From Tetranychus cinnabarinus (taxonomy: Eukaryota; Arthropoda; Arachnida; Trombidiformes; Tetranychidae): a stretch of 64,000 bases of DNA. The stretch lies in NCBI GenBank assembly GCA_022266195.1, contig WHVY01000001.1, positions 10,106,001 through 10,170,000 on the forward strand, given 5' to 3'. The translations under genes were made by a program, and so were the position numbers. Below are positions 1 through 11,700 of this stretch, piece by piece. The stretch's first letter is position 1, and each line of letters starts with the position of its first letter. A model generated the notes under the pieces. The model was not told the origin of the DNA. It did not search any database and saw nothing but the letters and a program-made list of their open reading frames with translations.

Positions 1-925
1 TAATAAAAGGCACCTAAACATTTTAGATGAAACCCATTTTAGGCAGAAAGAAGGTAGATCAGGCCATATTGTTTTACATTTAACGTTGACATTTTGATAA
101 ACTAGTTTCTATCAAATTAAATTGAGTTAAAAATTGAGAGAACCAGAAAAATTGTAATTTCATTGCTGTCACCATATTACTGGAATAAGAGATCCCGATC
201 TTCTCACGAATCATACTGAATAGACGAAGTAGATCCTTGCAGATACTCTTATTGAGCATTGATTAACGGCATGACCGGCCATCTTAAGGGAAAGGGATAA
301 GGATACAATAACAAATTACAAAAAAGAAAACAAAAAAACAAAAAAAATCAAATAAATGAGATAAACAATTAACACCAGAAACCGAAACTAGCCCCCTCTG
401 TAGTTGACATTACGGGCTATGAGAAACAAGTTGTCTTGTTAACCGGATAAAGCGGCACATTTGAATGTATCAAGAGTCATTTATCAATAAACATATAACG
501 CATTATCTCCATAAATAAATATTAAGAATCCTGAAATGATAGGATAACACAAATAGCATTAATTGATATAAATTGAAGGTTTAATTGTTAATGATTAACA
601 TAATCAGTATAAAAGATTACATTTAAAACGTAAGTTTAACATTTAAGATTTGAAAACCGAGCAAAGCAGATAACGCATGTGTGCGCAGTAAAGCCTGAGC
701 CAATCAGTGAAAAGAGCTGATTGGGTTTGAGCGTTATTAAAATAATTTTTTTGGTATTCATTGCTCACAACAGTTTCTATGTCTTTGTCTTCTAGTAAAT
801 TTTGTTTTTTTCTAGTGTTTCTTTTATAATTAATTTGATTATATAATTGTAACCATTGATTTTTCACCACCATTATTACTGTTCTCTATTTAATCTCAAC
901 CTTATAATTTGTGTCGCATTTTTAG
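1..925. other. Upstream region of akirin, no gene recognised
   Basis: AT-rich sequence without a recognisable coding region. A TATAAAAG string lies at 608-615 on the + strand, about 310 bases before the akirin start, and could be a core promoter if a 5' untranslated intron exists. The bases just before the akirin ATG (pyrimidine-rich, ending TTTTTAG) look like a splice acceptor, which fits a spliced 5' UTR. Both readings are inference. Confidence 0.35.
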
Positions 926-1783
926 ATGGCTTGTGGGGCCATAAAGAGATCTCTTGAATGGGATCCGTTGAATACACCCTCACAAAGTAGCACTCCAAGT
1001 GCAAGGCCGAGTAAGAAAAGATGTCTTGTCCATCACAATTATAATCCCAACGGTTTCAGCGGACCTAAGGAAGCTTCACCGTTCGCTGATTTACATGGTA
1101 AATTGTCTCCAGGTTTGTATTAATCACCTTTTCTCTGCACCTTGCCTCACTCTATTTGAGGCAAAAAACCATGTTCTCAACCCATAATATTAATATCCTG
1201 CTTATTCTTACATTCTGTTTTTTTCTCTTTTATTTATTTTTTCTCTTGCTTTCCAGAAACCATCGCTTCTAATATTAAGGATGAGATGAAACGATTACAA
1301 AATAGGAAACAATTATATTACTCGAACAGTGGAAATCAACTTATGAGTTCACCCAATTCAGAGAGTAATTCAAATGAGTGAGTAGATTGCTATCCATGCA
1401 CTCTTTTAGCTTAATATTCCATTTCTTATTGTGTTTTTTTCTCTTTCTTAGAAATGAAGCCTCAACATCATCTGAAGGTCAAAGTTTCCTTGGACTACGT
1501 TCACCATCTCGCCGTGATCAACCTTTATTTACTTTTAGACAAGTAACAATTATCTGTGAAAGGCTCCTTAAAGAAAGGGAAACATCGATTAGAGAAGAAT
1601 ATGATCGCGTCCTAAGCAGCAAGTTAGCAGGTACTATCTTTTAAATTCCACTTGTGGGTTTGATTCTAATCACTGTTTTATATTTTCTTTCCGACAGAGC
1701 AATATGATACATTTGTAAAATTTACATACGATCAGATACAAAAAAGATTTGAAAACGGGACAACACCAAGTTACGTTAATTGA
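926..1783 (+). CDS. akirin: Akirin (nuclear transcription cofactor)
   Basis: Four exons: 926-1112, 1257-1377, 1452-1630, 1698-1783. All introns are GT..AG and the phases agree, giving 190 residues, normal for akirin. The N-terminus begins MACGAIKRSLEWDPL, the family signature. A basic stretch RPSKKRC matches the position of the nuclear localisation signal. The middle helix reads ETIASNIKDEMKRLQNRK. The C-terminal half (QPLFTFRQVTIICERLLKERE, then EQYDTFVKFTYDQI) is the strongly conserved part, and the protein ends SYVN where relatives end SYVS. Akirins are small nuclear proteins without a DNA-binding domain. In other animals they link transcription factors such as NF-kB/Relish and Twist to chromatin remodellers, with roles in innate immunity and muscle; the tick orthologue is subolesin. 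The gene is convergent with the kinase gene downstream. Identification is secure and the exon structure is nearly so. Confidence 0.96.
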
Positions 1784-1848
1784 TCTTAACCATGAGCTAA
1801 TCATGGTCAATCGGATGACAATTTACACTAAATGTGAATATACATTGT

Positions 1849-1854
1849 AATAAA
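1849..1854 (+). terminator. Akirin polyadenylation signal (AATAAA)
   Basis: A canonical AATAAA lies 66 bases after the akirin stop codon, a usual distance for an arthropod 3' UTR. Confidence 0.65.
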
Positions 1855-2763
1855 GTTTCCATTTTTTTTGAATGATAATTGATGTTTACATAAATTAATG
1901 GGATCAATTTAAGTTGAAAATTCATGTTAACTTGACAATTTTTTAAGGTAGCTTAAAGAGTTACAATTACATCGGATAATAAGGCACAATTTGAAAATCC
2001 AGTTGAAACACATGAAAAAAGAAAAGTGAAAATGAAAATATAATGAAATTAATACAATAATGAAACATAAGAATAGTTTCTCTTTTTAGATATCGTTCGA
2101 TATCAAATAATACAATAATTTATATCATCTTTGTAAAGCTTAGTTTTTGGAGAATAAAAAAACGACTAAACAAATTAAGGCTACTAATCTATAAATAATA
2201 TATTTCAATAAATATCTGATTGGTTTTTCGTTTTATTTTTACTAGATTCTCATTGTTCGGATGGCAAAATAAGAATCCAGTGATTGGCTTTGTATGCTTT
2301 GTTAATGAGATTTGGATAAACTTATGATAAATTGTGCCAAAAAATAATATGAAAAATATGAATTAATGATAAGTGATAATAAAAAAGAGAGAGAATGAAT
2401 TGAATCCGATGTGTAAACGGCCTTTTTTCAGCTTCCAATGTATTTTTCCATGATATTTGAAGGTTGAAAGGAAAAGAGCGTTAATGTGGTGATAAAATGC
2501 TTAGTAAGCTGGACAAGTAATCGAACTGCTGTGGATGTATTAAGAAAAGAGCAATTTCTCAAGCAGCAAATTACTTGGCGAATAAATAATAGACTTGAAT
2601 TTCCATATTTCTTTATTCTTTGTCCTATCCTTTTTTAAGCTTGGATCAATATGGATCTTGGACTTGATTAACTTGATTATTCTCAGCTTCTTTTTTTGAA
2701 GTTGCCTTTTCAATGTTACTTTTATTCAACAATCTTCACTTGTTAGTCTTGGAAGAATCACAA
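1855..2763. other. Convergent 3' intergenic region between akirin and RSK
   Basis: AT-rich, no coding region seen. It should hold the 3' UTR of the kinase gene on the - strand. A - strand AATAAA lies at 2612-2617, about 150 bases beyond the kinase stop, and is the likely poly(A) signal. Confidence 0.5.
2612..2617 (-). terminator. Candidate RSK polyadenylation signal
   Basis: AATAAA on the - strand about 150 bases downstream of the RSK stop codon. Position and strand fit, but other AT-rich hexamers nearby could serve. Confidence 0.45.
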
Positions 2764-5700
2764 TCAGGATTCAAGATTTGACTTTCGCTCGGCTCGTCTT
2801 TTAGCTAATTTCGATTGATTAACAGGTTCTAAATTGATTGGCGGTGGTACATTGACAGCCTCAAAGACTCGACCCATGTTGGCTTTAATTAAACTTGCTT
2901 CTTGGTGGGATAGACTTGCATCAGACAATTTATCTCTTTTACGGATAAAATCATGATTTAAGACATTCTCGGCTCGATAACGTATTTTTGGATCAACCAA
3001 GAGCATTTTGCTCACAAGGTCCTGTGAAAATGAAAGAGACAAAAAGATGAATTAAATTTCAATCTCGAAATAATTTATAAACTAAAATATTTCACTTTAA
3101 CTAAATCAAAAGCGAAGACAAGAAGAAAAGCTTATTGGTTAACAAATAATTTGTGTTCGATTGATGGATGAGTTACTCCTTAGTACAAATTAGTCGAAAA
3201 ATAGCTTTCCTTCAAACAGGTAAAGGGTCAAAATAGCGAAAGCAATCAGAGAAAGACAAAATAGAGAATCTCGAAAGAGCTAACTGCGCAAAAGACTAGA
3301 ATATAGAATTTTCGTCTTTAAAGTTAGAATTGAAGACTTGATCGGTTTTTCGGTGCAGCGGGTGCGAATCTCATTGGTATTCAGCTATATTATATAATAA
3401 CATGATTGCTGAAGAATGATAATTTTAAGGTTACATTCTTTAGATATAAAGACTCAGTGTCTTGAAATGATTTGCCGAAAATAAACTTCCTCGGTTTTGT
3501 CTCTCTATTTTGCTTTCGCTATTTCGCCATTCTCTGTCTTGTCTTTCTCGATCTTGATTCCAAACCTGTAAAACAAATTTGATTAAAGTAAAGTGAATTA
3601 AACCATTTAAATGAATCTAAGTTTAAATTCAATCTTACCTTAGCAGTTTCAGAAACTCTCCTCCAATTACCTGATTTGAGATCAAACTCTCCTTTACCAA
3701 CTTTACCTAATATTGAATTTGGAGTATCTTCTGGTCCATTGGCAAAAGGAGTATGGCTATAAATAAAGAAAAGAGATTATTAAAGGATGAATAAAATTAA
3801 AAATTTTTAATTCGCACAAATTTTGAAAGCAAAGTCAATTACTATTAATGGAAAATTTATTAAAAATCAATTTAAATTCAATTTCTATAACCAGAAAATA
3901 AGATGAAACAAATATTGGAATGTAAAAATTGAGTGAGAATGAGAATAAATTGTCACGAATAAAATGAATGATTCCATATTGAAGATTGATTAAACTAGTG
4001 AAAATACAGAACAGTAAATTGAATTGCTTTTCTGATATTTGATTGATGAATTTGGTTAGTTGAATATCCATCAACATTATCACCTATCCAAGTGAATAAG
4101 AATAAGAAGAATTGAACCCAAAAATGGTAACCAGAAAAATTCATTAGATGAAAAATTCAAGGTGAAGATTAATTTAAAAATAAAGTTGATTTCCTGGTTT
4201 GGGTTTTCAAGTAAAAAGTGAAGTAAAAATACAAATATTTATTCAAGTAAATTGATTTTTTATGATTTACCTATTGAAAGGAAAATATATTCACGTTGAT
4301 CATTTCAAGCCATTGAGTTTATGAAAATCATGGAAACAATTAAACTTTCAAATTTCATAGGCTTTGATGAGAGTAAGTATTCACTTCAAGAGGGAAAAGG
4401 TTAACACCATGAGGTTACAATTAAATGATATTTTTTCAGTTTCACTGTTGAGTCAAAGTTAATCAATTGAACCTCTTAACTGGTTTGACTTGAAGTTAGT
4501 TCAATAGAGTAAACATGATTTGATCAGCAAATTTGTGGTAAAAGCTTACACAGGTCAAGGTTTGGTAAATAAAATTATTAGGTCAACCTGATTGATGACA
4601 ATTTTCTGACCATTTGTTATTAATAATAACAATACACTATCATTATGGTTATTGAATTTTGCTGTAAAAGCAATCAGAGAAGCCAGCAATCAATGGAAAT
4701 TGCAGACTACAGTTATCATGGTGGGTGAAGATAAACCAATTGAGATTAGCTGAATAGGATTTAGAGATTAAATCGCTTTAAAAGGACTGTTTGCTAATTA
4801 CGACTTATTTTGAAATTCAATTTCAATTCAATTACAAGATAATTTTGGGTAATTGATCGGCAATAGCCTTTAAGCTGGGATTATTGGATAAGGTCAGTTA
4901 AATGCTAATTAAACTCAATGTCCATTAAAGTGAGGATTGGTAAAGTTGATTGATGAAAAGTTAATTATCAGAGAGGCATTTAATTAACTAATGGGTTGTT
5001 TTTCAAGAAGATAAATAATTTATCTCTAGAAGGCAATTAAATTTGATAAAATAGCAACAACCAAGACAGCATTTCTTAATGATAATTTTAATCCTTTCAT
5101 CAGAATCAATTGAACTTAAGCATTGAAATGAAGTTAGTGAATAACATTGAAATGAAACAGACAGAACATTTTGTAAGAATAATTTTTGAATTCTTAAGTA
5201 GTTTTTTATCAAAGGATTTTCATGTTTGCATTGTTGAGCACGTACAACGAAGTTCGCTCAAGAATTTAATTTAAAATGCTGGAATAAGAGAATGTGCAGA
5301 ACTTTGACTTTCATTGAGATTATGTGACTTGAAATTGTTTTATACTTTAAATTTTGAGCATTAATTAAGCTAAATGTTTCCACTTTTTTTGTATAATTTA
5401 TTTAATATTGAAAGGAAAAGAATCCGAAGGATCCTTGAGTAAACTTGTTCAAGATCAGATTTACACTGCTGGGAGTGATTTTTGTTGAGTTCACTCCCAA
5501 GGACGAGAGCATTTAAATTGAATAAAAGAGTAGCTAATAAACTCAGACTGAGAGGATAATTTGTGAATAACAGAAAAGTAAACTACATGGTAAACTCAAG
5601 GATAACATTGATTGAGAACATAATTACAGTTTATATTGATCGATAATTTCAAAGTAATAATCATGTTTATTTAAGACTCATCAGCTTTGATGAGCCATTT

Positions 5701-8700
5701 CAATTTATCAACCCAATAAATCTGTGCAAATCAAAGTTACACCTACAAATAGGAATTGACTCATTGAATAATCAATATTGTTTCACTCAGTATTCATACA
5801 GAGTTCAGACCATTTTGAATTAAGTAATTGAAAAGTTGGTCATCACAGAACCAGATTAATCTTCCAGACTTGATTCAAGAAAAGTCATTCAATTTTCTCG
5901 AAACTTGAAATTACTTTTAAATTTATGATGAAATGTGAAAATTTCCTAACCCTTGAATGTGTTGGAAAAGTTGAATTTGAAATTTAAATTTCAAAGTTTC
6001 AATCGATTCAATAGATTAACTTTTTTGTCTTATATTTAAATCACTTTTTTACACTTATAGATTCATTGGGTTGAAATAAATATTTCATGTAATTGGTTAT
6101 TTTGCTTTCTAAATGTAAAACCAGATATTGATCATTGCAAAGTGACCACAATCAATCTATTATTGGAAGAGCAACAAAAATCAATATTAATCGTTGTAAG
6201 TGAAAATAGAGGTCAACTGGGATCAAATGTTAACCGCTGTAATTGAGACAATTGTTTCATTATGAATGTTATGCATATTGGTGGTCGTTACCTAATTTTG
6301 GATCAAATGATGAAGTAAAAGTTTTCAGATTACAAACGTTCAAATTGTAAGCTCAGATAATCTGGGTTGAAACAATTGAATGCTGTGGCAAGCTTTCCCT
6401 GTATTCTGTTCAAGGTTTCCAATAATGAGATTATTTGTGTTTTTTTCTCGTCTTCTTTGGTTGATGTAGATGAGCAATAACAACGAGGTTAGTGAAACAA
6501 TAAGAGTGAAGAAGAAGGAAAAAAAACTAACAGAAAGTTGAACCTAAAAGATGAGGAAAGTAACAATTTGCCTTGAAAGTGCAACATGAAAATCAATACA
6601 ATTTAAACAGTTAACCATGGGATTCATCTTGAAATGTTGACAAAACGCAAATAGCAATTATTTTGAAATGCAACGGTCATTTGAAGAAAGACATGAAAGA
6701 TAATTGAATATTGAAGTAAAAATGTTATGGCAAGAGGTGAGTCTTTTACAGAAATGAATTAGAAAGGGAATGAAAGACAGGGGAAAATATCATGATATAA
6801 TAATAGTTCATTTTGTATGAAATAAAATGAGCGAGAAAATGACTTAAGGCTTGGTTGTTTGCTCATAGATCCATGAGCATGGTGAGTATAAAAAAAGCTA
6901 CATCAACCATTATTAATAAATATACACATTGAGAAAGCTTTTTGCCATCGAAGGGAATCAAGATAGGAAATGATGAAGATGAGAGGAAGATGAAGGGATG
7001 ATGAAAGGAAAAGGGAAGATAAAGTAGGAGTAAAATGAATCAAAGCTTTTCTGGGTCAAGGCTAAAAAGAACAGAAAATTACAGAAAATAACTTTCACCC
7101 TTTTTTTCATGCTCACACTCATGGATCAAAGTTTACCTAAACAGTTTTGGTTCCTTTCAGTAACGATTCAAAGGGAAACAATCAAGGTTAACATGATAAT
7201 GATAGTGAAAATCAGATTGACATGGAATCTTCGTCTTTCCATATTTCCTCTTGCCTTTATCCTCTTCATGAACACTTGTCATGTAAGTTTTACTTGGAAG
7301 GTTAGGTGATGGAAAAATTTTGTTATTACTTTTATACTTAAATGGTTCAAATCAAGTTACAAGAACAATATTTGAAATTAAACTTTCCTTTTCCGTTGGC
7401 AACTTTTCTCATTCTGTTGATGAAACAAAAAGATACTATTACTGGTTCATTTTGAATCTCACTAGACCACTGGTTATGATTAATGTGATTTAAAGTATCA
7501 TCATGAGATAACCCAGAAGACATGAACATCTCAATTTTATGCAATTTTTATATGATAGAGTGCATGTTGATAAACTATTAATATGGTAAAGTAAAGCATT
7601 AGATTGGATAGAAAGGTGGAGTCAGAATTTTATCAAAATTCTGCAATTACAAGATAATTTGTTGTTGCAAAATATCAATACTTATGAATATTTGCACTGC
7701 AAGAGATACATCAGTTTCATTGAAACATTGTATTAAGATGTTTACATTTACCTGGTTTTTTTCACAGTTTACTGTATATTAATTAGTAAATAGTGTTAGC
7801 AAACAAAATGATAATAGATATAAAACGAAAATACCTTTTCTCTGTTTGCTTTATCATCAATTACTTGAATGGATAATTTATCAAACGAAACAAAGAAATG
7901 GAAACAAGAAAAACTAGAAAAGAGGGAAACATTGAAGGGTTAACTTGGTAACCATAAAAGTTAATTTCATTGACAGTGAAGCTGGTGATTGTGATGATAA
8001 AAATGACCAACACCATTTGACCAGAATTTGCAATTCGTCATAAAGTTGTCTATTTACAAGACTTTCATTTCAATGAATATTTTTGTTTGGTGAATAAAAG
8101 CAATGAAATTATTAGTGAAAGGAAATGAATGAGACTGACGTCAATATGAAGTAACCCAAAAAGCAATAGTCTTCATTGGCTGTAACACTGTCTGTTGGTT
8201 TAAATTGAAGATTGGGTTTAATTTTGCCGTTTTTTTTAACTTGATAAGGTGAAAGGTTTGATTGTTCATGTAAGAGGCATGAAAAATAATCTGTTGAACA
8301 GAAGGATGAAAATGAGTTGGAAAGAAATGTCAAGAGATTTAAAAACAAGACTAAACATTGGCTCAGCTAAAGTTATGACAGATAATTGTTTACAATGAAA
8401 TATAGCATGTAACCAACAAGAAAATGTTAAAACTAATAAATAATTGACTAAATAACATGTGATTAACAAGGTTTGATGTTACACTTGAACAATTAAGGAA
8501 TGAATGATCTGTAATAATTATCAACAACAACAGACGTAAATGATATTTACTTGTAACTTGTGATGGTTAACCAGAAACATTGGCAATTTCATTTTCAGGT
8601 AAATAACTGGTAAAATAAATGGGTGCAAAGGTACAAGAAATGCGAAGCTCAGATTTTTTTTTTACTTGAAATGCAATTTATACTGAGTTTCACTTTATCA

Positions 8701-11700
8701 ATTGTGACAATTAAATGTTGAAGAAATTGCTTCAAGAAAAGTGTCACTCTGATGATGGATTTTTCACAATTTTTTTTTCTTTTCTTTTTGATACTGCTTT
8801 TTGGGTTAAAACATTTGCAATATTGTCTAGAACAGAAAAGATGTGAAGAGAAAAAAATGAAATTGAGCAAAGAATTTGTTCAGCATGAGAACTGGAAAAG
8901 TCCTTGAAAATGACCTATAAAAATGTAATCATGTTAACTGAGGAAAGTGTAGACATTTTCATTGGGAATGTTCAACTTGTACTTTTTTTTCTTGGTAACC
9001 TTGGTGATTATCCTGATTCTGGGTGAAGATAAGGCAAATCATGAAGTGTTAATCTTTCAAAACTAAGCTTCAACCCATATTGTTAACACTTGTAAATGTG
9101 ACAAAAAAGATGATTTACTTTCAAGGTGGAAACACTGTAATTAAATGAAGATGAAAATTAATGTTGACTGAAATGTAAAAAATGATCAACTTCAAGTTGA
9201 ATCAAAAATGTCAAGATAATGGTAAAGAGAGCGATGTGTCACATTATCAATGCAAATAATATTATTAATATTAATAGTTCAATTATTGATGAATGAGTGG
9301 CGAGGTAAACATTTTTTCAGTTAACTTTTGCTTTCAAAATGTAAAAGGTGTTTGCAGAGTTGCAGACAGATAGCGATAAATTAACAATTAATTCATACCC
9401 GGCCAACATGGTGTAAAGTAACACTCCCATACTCCATATATCCACTGCTTCATCGTAACCCTGTTTTTTGAGTACTTCAGGGGCAACAAAATTGGCTGTG
9501 TAACAGGGTGTCATGAGTAAACCATTTCCAGCTCTCATTTGTTTGGCAAAACCAAAATCACAGATTCTTATTGACTCAGGAGCTCCAGATGAATCGGCAT
9601 ACATTATATTGGATGGTTTAAGATCTCGATGGACAACCTAATCATTAACAGATAGAAAACATTAGTTATGGAAAAATCAGTGAATATAAATGATTCGGAA
9701 GGAAGGAATTGCTGGTTTAGTTTTTACTTGACAAAGGGTTGATTAATTGAACATTGGGAATAAGAATGATTGGAAAAAGAAAAATCTTGCATGAAATGGA
9801 GGCGGAAATTTCAGATTGAGCTTTATATTGTGAAAATGTTCAATAGGATTGAAAATAAATGTAAAAAGGTGAAAAGGTTAAATTATTTAGATGGTTCATT
9901 AATCATTGATATCTTTTCAATTGTAATTCAATTAACGGGAAAAGTTTTTTCTTTGACAAATTTTGAATTTTCATCAATATTTAATGATTCACTGTTTTGC
10001 ATCATTATGCATTTCAGATGGACAGTTAAAGACTTGGTTTAATGATTGATGAATGATTAAACGGCATTTAAAAGGTAAAGAGTGGATGAAAGGTGCAGGT
10101 GTAATAAAATGAATGACGAACGAGAAAAAACAGTAAATTTTAAATGATGGATGAAATTGTTGAGATTCAATGAATAATTTACGTATTGATTTAAACATTT
10201 GCTGTAATTGATGGATTTACCAAAACAATAGTTACGACGTAATACCATAATCTTCAAGATGAATTTAGCAATTTAGCTTATCTGTAAATAACTGAAAGGT
10301 TGAACCATGGTTTGGTGAACAACAGTTCAATTTACATTGAATAATCTTGAGCAATAAAATGTTGCAGAAGTGAATTTTAGATTTCAAGTTTACATTGTAA
10401 TTTGTGATTCTGTGAACAAGTTTGTTTCAAGAATCGAGAAGAGTGTGAAAGCTATTGTCAAGTGCAATTGATTTTGAGATGAAATCATCTTAAGATGAAA
10501 AATATTTAAACGATCAATCGATGATAATGAGATGTACAAAAGGATAATGTTTCAGAATGGGAAGAGTGAAGAGAAAAGAATGAGAAAAAATCAGATAAAT
10601 TCATACCCCATTTTCATGAAGATATTTAATGGTTGCAGCAATAATTTCAAGAACTTCACTGGCTTCCTTTTCATTGAAACTTCTCTTTGATAGTATACGG
10701 TCCAATAGTTCACCGCCCTCCAGGAAATCCATGAATAAGTAAACACATTCACTATCTTCATAAACATCATGAAGAGTAACTATATTAGAATGTTGACCAA
10801 ATCTTAAAAGTATTTCAATCTCTTCAGAGCAATCAAATTTTTGTTTATCAATGATCTAAGGAGACAAAATGTGAAAGAAGTGAATGAGAAAAAAAGAGTT
10901 GAAAGATGATGGAAGGGAGAAGGAAACAGAGAAGGAGAAAGGGAAGATAAAGGAAGGAGAATAGGAAGATAAAAGAAATGTCATGAAAGAAAAGCATAAG
11001 GCAAGAGAAAAGATGATCGTTACAAAGATTCTAATGTACAAGTTTTGAAGCATTTTTGAAAAGTTATTGTACTTGACATTGCATCTTTGTAGATCACTTT
11101 GTTTGGTTGAAAAGTAAAATTGATGAAAAGATGAGAAACTGTTAGAATGACAGTTTTCAATAGGATTTATATGGAAATGTGAATGTTGATGGAAAGAGAG
11201 GAAACAGAGGGAAATGAAGGTTAAAAGTATCCAAACCTTTACAGCATATTTAACTTGAGTTTCTTTGTGAATACACATTTTACAATATGAAAATGAACCT
11301 TTGCCTAGCTCTTTACAAAATTCATATTCATCTAATGATCGACCCATACATGCGGATATTATTCCAGTTTGCTTGAGTCGAGTGGTAACCATGGAAGAAC
11401 CATTTGTAACTTTGTCCAATTCCATATCAAGATTATTGGCTAAACTGGGTGCAATAAAGCTAAACCCTTTGAAAAGTGCATGGGCATTGGCACTAGGAGG
11501 AACTCCGGGAGAGTCTGAATGTTTTTTTTTGTTCAAGGAAAAAGGATGTAAGAGGTAAAAAAAGGCAGAAAAGGATTATAAATAAGTGATGATGATGTGG
11601 ATGATAGGAAACATTGAACTGATGTTATTTAGTGAAGAAAAGTCAAGAATGCAGAAGTGAAAATATTTATATTGATGGATGATGAGTTTAGATGAATTAT

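Noticed and set aside
10856..11236. Extension of the RSK exon 6 frame into a hydrophobic Ser/Phe-rich segment
   Set aside because: It is intron read-through beyond the donor at 11236; the proper kinase sequence resumes at 10855.
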